Positions 8,931 through 15,796 of a DNA stretch of 44,343 bases are shown here, piece by piece. The position numbers and the translations under genes were made by a program. This DNA is from Gemmatimonadota bacterium (GTDB lineage Bacteria > JAAXHH01), in assembly GCA_009835325.1 (NCBI GenBank), contig VXWP01000038.1, positions 1-44,343 of the forward strand. The letters run 5' to 3'. The first letter of the stretch is position 1; every line of letters starts with the position of its first letter. The notes beneath the pieces were generated by a model. The model was not told the origin of the DNA. It searched no databases and worked only from the letters and a program-made list of their open reading frames with translations.

Positions 8931-9512
8931 ATGGCCTTTACGCTGCAACTGGGCGAATCCGCGCCGGGGTTCTCGCTTCCGGCGACGGACGGCAGGACCT
9001 ACAGCCTGGACGATTTTTCGACCGCCGAGACGCTGGTGGTGTTCTTCACGTGCAACCACTGTCCCTACGTGACCGGTTCCGACGAAGTGACGCGCGTTTC
9101 CGCGGAGAAATTCGCGTCCCGCGGCGTCCGGTTCGTCGGGATCAACTCCAACAGCGAGGTTACCCATCCCGACGACGACTTCGATCAAATGGTCGTACGG
9201 ATGAACGTCCATCGCTTCCCGTGGGTCTACCTGCGCGACCTGTCCCAGGATACCGCGCGGGCGTACGGCGCCCTCCGGACGCCCCACTTCTACGTCTTCG
9301 ACCGGGACCGCAGCCTGGTCTACACCGGCCGCGGCGTCGACAGCCCCCGGGACGTGGACGGCATCACGGTGAACAACCTGGAAGCGGCCCTCGACGACGT
9401 AACGGCGGGACGTCCCGTGCGGACGGCGCTCACCAACCCCATAGGGTGCAACGTCAAGTGGGAGAACCAGGACGCGCACTGGATGCCGCCGGAGGCGTGC
9501 GACCTGGTGTGA
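8931..9512 (+). CDS. Thioredoxin-fold redoxin family protein
   Basis: A 193-residue cytoplasmic protein (no signal peptide) of the AhpC/TSA-redoxin superfamily. The N-terminus [19 protein letters not shown] is typical of peroxiredoxin-like folds, followed by [12 protein letters not shown] with a CxxC pair (CNHC). The C-terminus [10 protein letters not shown] is shared by a subfamily usually annotated simply as thioredoxin family protein. The expected activity is thiol-disulfide exchange or peroxide reduction with an unknown substrate. A good Shine-Dalgarno site (GGCAGGAGGG) precedes the ATG. It stands between mutS2 and dnaG with no obvious functional link. Confidence 0.85.
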   Translation: MAFTLQLGESAPGFSLPATDGRTYSLDDFSTAETLVVFFTCNHCPYVTGSDEVTRVSAEKFASRGVRFVGINSNSEVTHPDDDFDQMVVRMNVHRFPWVYLRDLSQDTARAYGALRTPHFYVFDRDRSLVYTGRGVDSPRDVDGITVNNLEAALDDVTAGRPVRTALTNPIGCNVKWENQDAHWMPPEACDLV

Positions 9513-9563
9513 GGATCTTCAACAAGCCCGCCCCAGGCCGGCGGCATACGCGGGGAGAGCGCC

Positions 9564-11366
9564 TTGGCGCGGATACCGGAAGAGCTCGTAGATTCGATCC
9601 GTTCGCAGGCAGACATCGTGGACGTCGTGTCCGACTACGTCACGCTGCGCCGATCGGGTAAGAACTACATGGGGCTCTGTCCGTTTCACGACGAGAAGAC
9701 GCCTTCCTTCAGCGTCAACCCGGAGAAACAGATCTTCCACTGCTTCGGCTGCGGCAAGGGCGGCAGCGTGTTCACCTTCCTCACGGAGCACGAGAACGTC
9801 ACATTCGTCGAAGCGGTCCACCACATCGCCCGGCGCCTCAACATCACCATACCCGATACGCACGGGGAACGCGAGGAAAGCAGCGAGGCGGAAAGCCTGG
9901 CGCGGGTGACCCGGTTCGCCGCCCGGTTCTTCCACGACCGGCTGATGAACAGCGGGCGGGATTCCATCGTCCGGCGGTACGCCGAACGGCGCGGGCTGTC
10001 CGAAGAGACGATAAAGTCCTTCGGGCTCGGCTACGCGCCCGATTCCTGGAACGACCTGCTCAGCACCGCCCAAAAACAGGGCATCGGCGCGGACTGGCTC
10101 GTCAAGGCCGGATTGGCCAAGACGGGTGAGCAGCGCACCTACGATGCCTTCCGGAAACGGCTCATCTTTCCCATACAGGCGCCGAGCGGCCGCGTGGTCG
10201 GATTCGGCGGGCGAGCGCTTTCCGACGAGGACCAGCCCAAGTACCTCAATTCACCCGAATCCCCCATCTACCGGAAGAGCCAGGTGCTCTACGGGCTGTA
10301 CCAGGCCCGGGACGCGTTGCGGCGGCAGGGACAGGCGCTGGTCGTGGAAGGGTACATGGACCTGCTCGGCCTGCATGAACAAGGGATCCAGGGAGTGGTC
10401 GCCCTGTGCGGAACGGCGTTGACGCGGGAACAGGCCCGGCTCCTGGCGCGGTACGGGCAGCAGGCGTACCTCGTCTACGATTCGGACCAGGCCGGCGTAC
10501 GGGCGACCTGGCGCGCCATCGAGCCCCTGGTGGAAAGTGGGCTCTGGACCCGCGTCGTGCGGCTGCCGGAGGACTACGACCCTGACTCCTACGTGCGGGA
10601 ACACGGGCAGGACGGGTTCATGAAACTCGTCGAACAGGCCGATTCCCTGGCCGATTTCATGGGCTTTCACGCCAATCTCCAGGCAGCGGGCGATCGGGAC
10701 GAAGTGTTCCGGATGCTGGCCGGCCTGATCCGAAAGACGACGAACCTGGTCCACCGGGAAATGTACCGGGAAGAAGCCGAACGCCGGTTTCCGGCGCTGC
10801 AGGGCCTGCTGGCCTCTGAGCTGCGGCACCCAGGCAGACCGGGCGGACCGGGCGGACCGGGCGGTTCGGGCACCGCGGGGCGTGATCGCCAGGCGACCCA
10901 CGCTGCGCCGGCGCGGGACGGCGACGAGCGGGTGGAACGGGACCTGGTCCAGCTCATGCTCAGCGACCGGACCATCGCCGAACTCGTCGAAGGCCAGCTG
11001 GAGCCGCAGGACTTCAAGTATCCCCTGTACCGCCGGATCGTCGAACAGTGTCTCGCCGGACTGGGCGACGGGGGATCCTACGACCTTTCCGGCCTGATCG
11101 ATACCATCGGCGACGACGAGGCCGCACGGGTGATCACGGAACTGATCAACACGTCGGACTCCGGCGTTCACCTGGAGCAGAGGGCCCGGGACCATATCGT
11201 CCGGATCAAGCAGAAACGGCTCAAGGAAAGCATGGCCCGCCTGATGGAACAGATCAAGCAAATGGAAACGGGAGGGCGAAGCAGCGAATTGAACGAAGCC
11301 ATGGCCACCTACATGGAACTCAAGCAACAGGAAAAAGTCCTGCTGCGGTCGGCCCGCGGCGACTGA
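9564..11366 (+). CDS. dnaG: DNA primase DnaG
   Basis: DnaG makes RNA primers for replication. The 600-residue protein starts at TTG 9564, preceded by GGGGAGAG. It has an N-terminal CHC2 zinc domain (C39-P-F-H42 and C60-F-G-C63), the catalytic core with FPIQAPSGRVVGFGGR, a TOPRIM domain with VVEGYMDLLGLH and YDSDQAG, and a C-terminal DnaB-helicase-binding domain (about 455-600). The linker between core and C-terminal domain contains GGPGGPGGPGG, encoded by tandem 9-bp repeats. A promoter and tRNA genes follow; rpoD, which often follows dnaG, is not adjacent. Confidence 0.97.
   Translation: MARIPEELVDSIRSQADIVDVVSDYVTLRRSGKNYMGLCPFHDEKTPSFSVNPEKQIFHCFGCGKGGSVFTFLTEHENVTFVEAVHHIARRLNITIPDTHGEREESSEAESLARVTRFAARFFHDRLMNSGRDSIVRRYAERRGLSEETIKSFGLGYAPDSWNDLLSTAQKQGIGADWLVKAGLAKTGEQRTYDAFRKRLIFPIQAPSGRVVGFGGRALSDEDQPKYLNSPESPIYRKSQVLYGLYQARDALRRQGQALVVEGYMDLLGLHEQGIQGVVALCGTALTREQARLLARYGQQAYLVYDSDQAGVRATWRAIEPLVESGLWTRVVRLPEDYDPDSYVREHGQDGFMKLVEQADSLADFMGFHANLQAAGDRDEVFRMLAGLIRKTTNLVHREMYREEAERRFPALQGLLASELRHPGRPGGPGGPGGSGTAGRDRQATHAAPARDGDERVERDLVQLMLSDRTIAELVEGQLEPQDFKYPLYRRIVEQCLAGLGDGGSYDLSGLIDTIGDDEAARVITELINTSDSGVHLEQRARDHIVRIKQKRLKESMARLMEQIKQMETGGRSSELNEAMATYMELKQQEKVLLRSARGD
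10837..10872 (+). repeat. 9-bp tandem repeat (GACCGGGCG) in the dnaG linker
   Basis: Three perfect units (10837, 10846, 10855) and one degenerate unit (10864). In frame they encode the Gly-Gly-Pro linker between the primase core and the helicase-binding domain. The unit differs by one or two bases from the grpE repeat and is identical to that in hxlA. Confidence 0.93.
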
Positions 11367-11386
11367 ATTGCCGCCCCATCTTTTGC

Positions 11387-11415
11387 TTGACGATGACCCG
11401 CCGTTCGCCTATATT
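11387..11415 (+). promoter_or_regulatory. Sigma70-type promoter for the tRNA pair
   Basis: TTGACG (11387-11392) and TATATT (11410-11415) with an ideal 17-nt spacer; each box matches 5 of 6 consensus bases. Predicted transcription starts near 11422, about 33 nt before the first tRNA. Confidence 0.75.
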
Positions 11416-11454
11416 GGTCCCGCTTGTCGGGCATGCTGACTGGGCATCTACCAT

Positions 11455-11528
11455 GGGCCTGTAGCTCAGTTGGTTAGAGCATCCGACTCATAATCGGACG
11501 GTCCCAGGTTCGAGTCCTGGCGGGCCCA
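11455..11528 (+). tRNA. tRNA with CAU anticodon (probably tRNA-Ile2, possibly elongator tRNA-Met)
   Basis: The cloverleaf is complete: acceptor GGGCCTG/CGGGCCC, D arm GCTC...GAGC, anticodon stem TCCGA/TCGGA with loop CTCATAA (anticodon CAT), T arm CCAGG-TTCGAGT-CCTGG, discriminator A. CCA is not encoded. CAU is used by Met-tRNAs and by the Ile tRNA whose C34 is changed to lysidine by TilS. The C4-G69 and C5-G68 pairs, and the stem/variable-loop resemblance to Bacillus tRNA-Ile2, favour Ile2. It is not an initiator tRNA, because position 1 forms a G-C pair and the anticodon stem lacks the three G-C pairs. Confidence 0.93.
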
Positions 11529-11534
11529 TTTGCC

Positions 11535-11608
11535 GGGCGCTTAGCTCAGCCGGTTAGAGTGCCACGCTCACATCGTGGAGGTCAGTGGTTCGAGTCCACT
11601 AGCGCCCA
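11535..11608 (+). tRNA. tRNA-Val (CAC anticodon)
   Basis: Acceptor GGGCGCT/AGCGCCC, anticodon stem CCACG/CGTGG with loop CTCACAT (anticodon CAC, reading GUG), T arm AGTGG-TTCGAGT-CCACT, discriminator A; no encoded CCA. It lies 6 nt after the preceding tRNA, so both come from one transcript. Confidence 0.95.
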
Positions 11609-11635
11609 TAGGGTGTAAAGGTTTACGTCGAAAAG

Positions 11636-11664
11636 CGGAGGCTTTCCTGAAGTCTCCGTTTTTT
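11636..11664 (+). terminator. Strong intrinsic terminator after the tRNA genes
   Basis: CGGAGGCTT (11636-11644) pairs with AAGTCTCCG (11650-11658), nine pairs including one G-T, around a 5-nt loop; TTTTTT follows at 11659-11664. Confidence 0.9.
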
Positions 11665-11677
11665 AATTGGGTCTGTC

Positions 11678-12505
11678 ATGTATCGTCTCCTCGCCCTGGA
11701 CATCGACGGCACGCTGCTCGACGGCAGGCGGGAAATGTCCGATGCCACGGTCGACGCCGTTCGGTACGCGGCCGGCCGCGGCGTCCACGTCACGGTGTGT
11801 ACCGGGCGAAGCCTGCCCTCTGCCGAAGAGGCCGTGCGGCATCTGCCGTTGAACGTCCCCTACGTACTGAACAACGGCGCCATGATTTACGACGCCCCAG
11901 GTCGTCGCGCCAGGTATCTGCGAAACCTGCCGAGCCATCTTGCGATGGACGCCGTCCGGGTCTTTCGCGGTATCGGGTTTCATCCCATCGTGTATGGCCC
12001 CCTGCCCGAAGTGCAGTACTTCTACTACGACTCCTTCGATCCGGACAACCACGCGTTCATTGACTATGCAAAGCAGAATGCCGACCGCGTTCACCGGGTG
12101 GACGACGTCTGCGCGTTTCTGCGCCAGGACATTGCCTGCATCACGGTCGCCGAGCGCAACGAACGGGTCAATTCCCGGGAATCACACATAAGGGCCCAAC
12201 TGCCCGATACGGGGGTGGTCTTCGAAATCAGCCCGTGGGACCCTGGCTACCACGTCATCACGGTCATGCCGGCCGGCGTGTCCAAAGGCGACGGACTGCG
12301 CAGGCTGGCCCGGCTTCTCGGGATCGGGCTCTCCGAGGTCATGGCCGTGGGGGACAACCTGAACGACCTGGAAATGCTCGACGTCGCGGGCCTGGGCGTG
12401 GCCATGGGAAATGGCCCCCCCGAAATCCTCGCCCGGGCGGATTATGTCACGGCTTCCGTGGACGACGAGGGTGTCGCCCGGGCTATCGAGCGCTTCATAA
12501 AGTGA
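11678..12505 (+). CDS. Cof-type HAD-IIB hydrolase
   Basis: A 275-residue cytoplasmic phosphatase of the HAD superfamily, Cof subfamily, which dephosphorylates small metabolites (sugar phosphates, pyridoxal phosphate, nucleotides). Visible motifs: motif I ALDIDGTLLD (D8, D10), motif II VTVCTGRS, a large C2B cap in the middle, the Lys of motif III (PAGVSKGDGL), and motif IV VGDNLNDLEMLDVAGLGVAM. The start codon lies 14 nt after the tRNA terminator with no clear Shine-Dalgarno, so translation may be leaderless or use an internal promoter. A paralogue of nearly the same length follows immediately. The substrate cannot be predicted. Confidence 0.9.
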   Translation: MYRLLALDIDGTLLDGRREMSDATVDAVRYAAGRGVHVTVCTGRSLPSAEEAVRHLPLNVPYVLNNGAMIYDAPGRRARYLRNLPSHLAMDAVRVFRGIGFHPIVYGPLPEVQYFYYDSFDPDNHAFIDYAKQNADRVHRVDDVCAFLRQDIACITVAERNERVNSRESHIRAQLPDTGVVFEISPWDPGYHVITVMPAGVSKGDGLRRLARLLGIGLSEVMAVGDNLNDLEMLDVAGLGVAMGNGPPEILARADYVTASVDDEGVARAIERFIK

Positions 12506-12523
12506 ATTGAAAGAGTTGCGGGC

Positions 12524-13354
12524 ATGACCTACGACCTGATCGCCATCGACATCGACGGCACGTTGCTGACCTCGCGCCGCGAGGTCTCCCCGGTAACGCG
12601 CGAGGCGCTTCAAAGGGCCGTCTCGGCCGGGAAGCGCGTGGCGCTCTGTACGGGGCGAAGCCTGAACTCCGGCCGGGCCGCGGCGGAGCAGGTGCCGTCC
12701 TCCACGACGCTGGTCTTCCACAGCGGCGCGCTCATACTCGAGCACCTGGACGGCCCGTTGCTCAGGGCGCAAAACCTGCCCAGGGACCTGGCGGCCGACC
12801 TGGTCGATTTCTGCAGGCGGCGCGGTCACGACCCCCTCGTCTATGAACCGGTCCCGGAAAGCCGGTATATCTGGTTTGAATACCCCCGTACGGCGAACGG
12901 ATGGCGAGAACGCTACCTGGAGGCCAATGCGGACAAGGCCTTCCAGGTGGACGGCCTGGAGGAGGTGCTGCACCGGGACCCGGCGCAGATCGCGGTGGCC
13001 GGAAGGGGATCGTCCATGCATGAACTGAAGGCGGAGCTGGCGGAATACGGCGACCGGATCGGCGTCATCTTGTCGCGCAGCACCCTGGTGGGCGACTACT
13101 GGTGCATGGAGATCGTACCGGCCGGCGTGTCCAAGGCGAAGGCCCTCGCTTTCCTCGGCGAACGCTACGAAATCGGAGCGGAGCGGATGATCAGTATCGG
13201 CGATAACTTCAATGACCTGGACATGATCGAATACGCCGGCCTCGGCGTGGCCATGGGGAACGCGCCCGACGCCGTGCGGCGCGCCGCGGACCGGGTCGCG
13301 CCGGACAATGACGCCGACGGGGTCGCCCACATCATCGACACCTGTCTGCTGTAA
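12524..13354 (+). CDS. Cof-type HAD-IIB hydrolase (paralogue)
   Basis: A 276-residue HAD phosphatase with the same layout as its upstream neighbour: motif I IAIDIDGTLLTSRREVS, motif II ALCTGRSLNS, the C2B cap, VPAGVSKAKAL, and motif IV SIGDNFNDLDMIEYAGLGVA. The gap to the first gene is only 18 nt, so they form one operon and look like a tandem duplication that has diverged, mainly in the cap domain that sets substrate choice. Typical activity is Mg-dependent hydrolysis of a phosphorylated metabolite. A palindrome follows the stop. Confidence 0.9.
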   Translation: MTYDLIAIDIDGTLLTSRREVSPVTREALQRAVSAGKRVALCTGRSLNSGRAAAEQVPSSTTLVFHSGALILEHLDGPLLRAQNLPRDLAADLVDFCRRRGHDPLVYEPVPESRYIWFEYPRTANGWRERYLEANADKAFQVDGLEEVLHRDPAQIAVAGRGSSMHELKAELAEYGDRIGVILSRSTLVGDYWCMEIVPAGVSKAKALAFLGERYEIGAERMISIGDNFNDLDMIEYAGLGVAMGNAPDAVRRAADRVAPDNDADGVAHIIDTCLL

Positions 13355-13360
13355 GCGCTT

Positions 13361-13382
13361 CCCCGGTCCGGCCGGTCCGGGG
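13361..13382 (+). terminator. GC palindrome after the HAD pair, possible terminator
   Basis: The 22-nt segment 13361-13382 is an almost perfect palindrome: CCCCGG and CCGGGG arms, with CCGG/CCGG inside. A T-rich stretch (TTGATTTTTT) begins 9 nt later. The distance to the T-run makes termination uncertain. Confidence 0.4.
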
Positions 13383-13390
13383 AGAATCAT

Positions 13391-13418
13391 TTGATTTTTT
13401 AACGGATTTTCTTATCTT
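13391..13418 (+). promoter_or_regulatory. Possible promoter for the globin-like gene
   Basis: TTGATT (13391-13396) and TATCTT (13413-13418) with a 16-nt spacer in an AT-rich gap, each box 4 of 6. It would start transcription near 13425, about 90 nt before ATG 13516. Confidence 0.4.
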
Positions 13419-13515
13419 CCTGTATAACCCTGTTGACGCAGACGACGGACAAGACGAGAGATGGAGTCTGTACCGAAACAACATGACCCGTACCGGGACT
13501 AAGGAGATTGTCAAA

Positions 13516-14187
13516 ATGACTCGAATGGTTATGGCTACCGCGGCGCTTTCCGCGCTGTTGCTGCTGATCGGAACCGCAGCGCCCCTGCATGCCCAGCATG
13601 ACGATCCGAACATGGAATGGGTGATGGACGGCCCCCTGTTTGACCGTCTGGGCGGCGAAGAGATGATCATGGGCGTGATCGACGACTTCGTTGCCGCGGC
13701 CGTGGATGAGGAACCGTTGAAGGGTCATCTCGAAGGGGTCGACCAGGATGCGTGGAAGGAGACCCTGCTGGCCCAGTTCACTTTCGTCTCCGGCGGTGAA
13801 ATCGAATACGACGGCAGCAGTTTCAAGGAAAGCCTGGCGGAAATGGGCATCGAGGAAGCCTCCATGGAGACCGTCGCCGATCAACTGACGATCGCGCTGG
13901 AGTTGAACGAGGCCTGGCCGGAAGACGTGGATGAACTGCTGGTCGCCCTGGAATTGAAAGAAGCCGAATTGACCGAAGAGGAGATGGCCGAAGAGGGGAT
14001 GACCGAAGGGGAGATGGAAACAGGAAGCGGCCAGGACAGTGAGGCCGGGGACGCCGAAGCCAGCGACGCAGGGGAAGCCAGCGGCGACGCCGAAGCCAGT
14101 GAAACCAGCGACACCGGGGATGCGAGCAGCGACGCCGGAACAAGTGAAACCGGAGATGCCGCGGCGGATGGCGGGACCCGCAAGTAG
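13516..14187 (+). CDS. Secreted group 1 truncated-globin-like protein without the proximal His, with acidic tail
   Basis: AAGGAG (13501-13506) fixes ATG 13516 (223 residues). A signal peptide (1-26, ending APLHA before QHDD) directs export. Residues 40-150 resemble group 1 truncated haemoglobin: PLFDRLGGEEMIMGVIDDF, LEGVDQDAWKETLLAQFTFV, then YDGSSFKESLAEMGIEEAS. In that family the proximal haem-ligand His precedes the MGI segment; here Leu107 occupies the place, so normal haem coordination looks impossible. After residue 150 the chain is very acidic and low-complexity (Glu/Ala/Ser/Asp/Gly repeats such as EASDAGEASGDAEASETSDT), probably disordered. It might be a structural or binding derivative of the globin fold, perhaps metal-binding; the function is unknown. 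Globin kinship is from pattern, not alignment. Confidence 0.65.
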   Translation: MTRMVMATAALSALLLLIGTAAPLHAQHDDPNMEWVMDGPLFDRLGGEEMIMGVIDDFVAAAVDEEPLKGHLEGVDQDAWKETLLAQFTFVSGGEIEYDGSSFKESLAEMGIEEASMETVADQLTIALELNEAWPEDVDELLVALELKEAELTEEEMAEEGMTEGEMETGSGQDSEAGDAEASDAGEASGDAEASETSDTGDASSDAGTSETGDAAADGGTRK

Positions 14188-14202
14188 CCTGACCCGCTTT
14201 TT
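14171..14202 (+). terminator. Possible terminator overlapping the globin-like stop
   Basis: GCGGG (14171-14175) can pair with CCCGC (14193-14197), which is followed directly by TTTTT (14198-14202). The stem is short and a competing CCCGC lies at 14177-14181. Confidence 0.35.
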
Positions 14203-14214
14203 CTACCGATTGCC

Positions 14215-14249
14215 ATGACCGGGCGATGAGCGAAAGATCGTCCGGTCAT
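14215..14249. promoter_or_regulatory. 13-bp inverted repeat before larC
   Basis: ATGACCGGGCGAT (14215-14227) pairs with ATCGTCCGGTCAT (14237-14249): 13 pairs with one G-T and a 9-nt loop, followed by TTATATATGG. It may be a second terminator for the globin-like gene or an operator/leader hairpin for larC, whose start is 20 nt downstream. Confidence 0.6.
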
Positions 14250-14268
14250 TTATATATGGGGCGGACGC

Positions 14269-15045
14269 ATGGCCATAGCGTACTTCGACTGCTTCTCCGG
14301 CATCAGCGGCGACATGATTCTCGGCGCGCTGGTGGACGCCGGCCTGGATTTCGATACGCTGAACAGCGAACTGGAGAAACTCCCCCTGGACGGTTTCCGG
14401 CTCACCCGAAAGACGGTGACCCGGCAGCTTATCGCGGGTACTAAGATCGATGTGATCGTCCGGACCGCGGAGGGCCGTGAAATCATCGAAGGCCCCGGCG
14501 AATCCGGACCCTTCCACGACCACGGGGAAGCGAGGCACCTGGAAGATTTGACCTCCGTCATCGAAGGCAGCACGCTCGACGGGGCCGTCAGAGGCCGGGC
14601 CATCGAGGTGTTCGATCACCTGGCGACGGCGGAAAGCAAAGTGCACGGCATCTCGAAACAGGAGGTACACCTCCACGAAGTCAGCGGGGTGGACGCTGTC
14701 GTGGACGTCGTGGGCGCCTGCATCGGCCTGGCCCTGCTCGACATAGACCGGGTTTACGCGTCGGCGCTGCCGGTGGGACGGGGATTTATCCACTGCGCGC
14801 ACGGCCGGATGCCCGTCCCCGCCCCGGGCGCGCTTGAACTGATGCGCGACATGCCGGTTTACCACACCGGAATCGAAGGTGAACTGGTCACCCCGACCGG
14901 CGCCGCGTTCCTTAAAGCCACGGCCAACGGGCACGGAGTCCTGCCAAGGATGATTTTGAGGAAGATCGGCTATGGCGCGGGTACGAAGGATCTCCCGGAA
15001 CACCCGAACCTGCTCCGGGTTTTTATCGGCGACGGTGTGGACTGA
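14269..15045 (+). CDS. larC: LarC family nickel-pincer cofactor protein, N-terminal part only
   Basis: LarC inserts nickel into the pincer cofactor of lactate racemase and related enzymes. The 258-residue protein starts with the family hallmark MAIAYFDCFSGISGDMILGA and contains KVHGISKQEVHLHEVSGVDA, PVPAPGALELM, GELVTPTGAAFLKA and GYGAGTKDLPEHPNLLR, all from the LarC1 half. Family members are usually about 400 residues, with a C-terminal LarC2 domain; here the frame ends soon after the LarC1 boundary and nothing resembling LarC2 follows before hxlA. In Lactiplantibacillus LarC1 and LarC2 are joined by a ribosomal frameshift, so the truncation is worth checking. larB and larE are not in the window. 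His-rich loop FHDHGEARH noted. Confidence 0.85.
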   Translation: MAIAYFDCFSGISGDMILGALVDAGLDFDTLNSELEKLPLDGFRLTRKTVTRQLIAGTKIDVIVRTAEGREIIEGPGESGPFHDHGEARHLEDLTSVIEGSTLDGAVRGRAIEVFDHLATAESKVHGISKQEVHLHEVSGVDAVVDVVGACIGLALLDIDRVYASALPVGRGFIHCAHGRMPVPAPGALELMRDMPVYHTGIEGELVTPTGAAFLKATANGHGVLPRMILRKIGYGAGTKDLPEHPNLLRVFIGDGVD

Positions 15046-15097
15046 CCGGGTCGAAGCGGACCCGTTGCCCACCGCTGCTTAAGTGGACAAGGCCATC

Positions 15098-15796
15098 ATG
15101 TTGCTCCAACTCGCCCTGGACACGCCGCACGCGGATACGGTTCGCCGCCTGTTGGACGAGACCGCCGGCGACGTGGACATCATCGAACTCGGAACGCCCC
15201 TGCTGATCCGTTACGGGGTCGACATCATCGCCGGGATCAGGCGGGACCATCCCGACAAGAAGATCCTGGCGGATCTCAAGATCGCCGATGCCGGCGCCGT
15301 GGAATCGGGCCTTGCCTTTGATGCGGGAGCGGACATCGTAACCGTGCTCGGGACGGCCCACCCGGCCACGCTTCGGGAAGCGGTCGAGCGGGCGAAGCGC
15401 TCCGGCGGCCGGGTCATGGCCGACCTGATCACCGTCCGCGCATTGGACGAGGCGGTTTCCCTGGCCCGCAGGCTGGATCGGTCCGGGCTGGATTACATTT
15501 GTCTGCACACGGCTTTCGACGCCCGGGGGCCGGGAGGACCGGGCGGACCGGGCGGACCGGGCGATTCAGCGCGAGACCTGGAAGGCATAGGCCAGGTCGG
15601 CGCAGCGGTCGAACGGGCGGGGCTGGCCGTCGCGGGCGGACTGGACCCCGACTACATAAAGCGGTTGATACCGCACGGGCCGGACATCGTGATCGTTGGA
15701 GGTTACATCACCGGAAACGCCGACCCCGGCCGCGCAGTCCGTGCGGTCCGAGCGGTCCGGCAGAGCATGGAGACTGTGCATCGAGCCGATGGATAA
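15098..15796 (+). CDS. hxlA: 3-hexulose-6-phosphate synthase
   Basis: HPS condenses formaldehyde with ribulose 5-phosphate (RuMP pathway: formaldehyde fixation or detoxification and, in reverse, pentose supply). The protein is an OMP-decarboxylase-superfamily TIM barrel with LQLALDTPHADTV, VDIIELGTPLLIRYGV, the catalytic KILADLKIADAG, DAGADIVTVLGTAHPAT, GLDYICLHTAFD, and IVIVGGYITGNADP. ATG 15098 matches the family N-terminus and follows AAGG; GTG 15083 is an alternative. The loop after LHTAFD is enlarged by repeated Gly-Gly-Pro encoded by 9-bp repeats, and the C-terminus has a second triplet repeat (RAVRAVRAV, 15731-15757). It overlaps hxlB by 8 nt. An OMP decarboxylase is excluded by the HPS-type motifs and the hxlB partner. 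Confidence 0.9.
   Translation: MLLQLALDTPHADTVRRLLDETAGDVDIIELGTPLLIRYGVDIIAGIRRDHPDKKILADLKIADAGAVESGLAFDAGADIVTVLGTAHPATLREAVERAKRSGGRVMADLITVRALDEAVSLARRLDRSGLDYICLHTAFDARGPGGPGGPGGPGDSARDLEGIGQVGAAVERAGLAVAGGLDPDYIKRLIPHGPDIVIVGGYITGNADPGRAVRAVRAVRQSMETVHRADG
15528..15563 (+). repeat. 9-bp tandem repeat (GACCGGGCG) in an hxlA surface loop
   Basis: Three perfect units (15537, 15546, 15555) preceded by one degenerate unit (15528), inserting Gly-Gly-Pro repeats into a loop of the TIM barrel. The unit is identical to that in dnaG. Confidence 0.93.

Noticed and set aside
11455-11608. tRNA pair as an integration site for a mobile element
   Set aside because: No integrase, direct repeat of the tRNA 3' end, or foreign genes follow; a terminator and a housekeeping-type HAD gene come next.
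13516-14187. Functional truncated haemoglobin
   Set aside because: The proximal His position is Leu107, so a normal haem-binding call is not supported; kept as globin-like only.
15098-15796. Orotidine 5'-phosphate decarboxylase (pyrF)
   Set aside because: The motifs LQLALDT, KILADLKIADAG and the overlapping hxlB partner identify hexulose-6-phosphate synthase instead.
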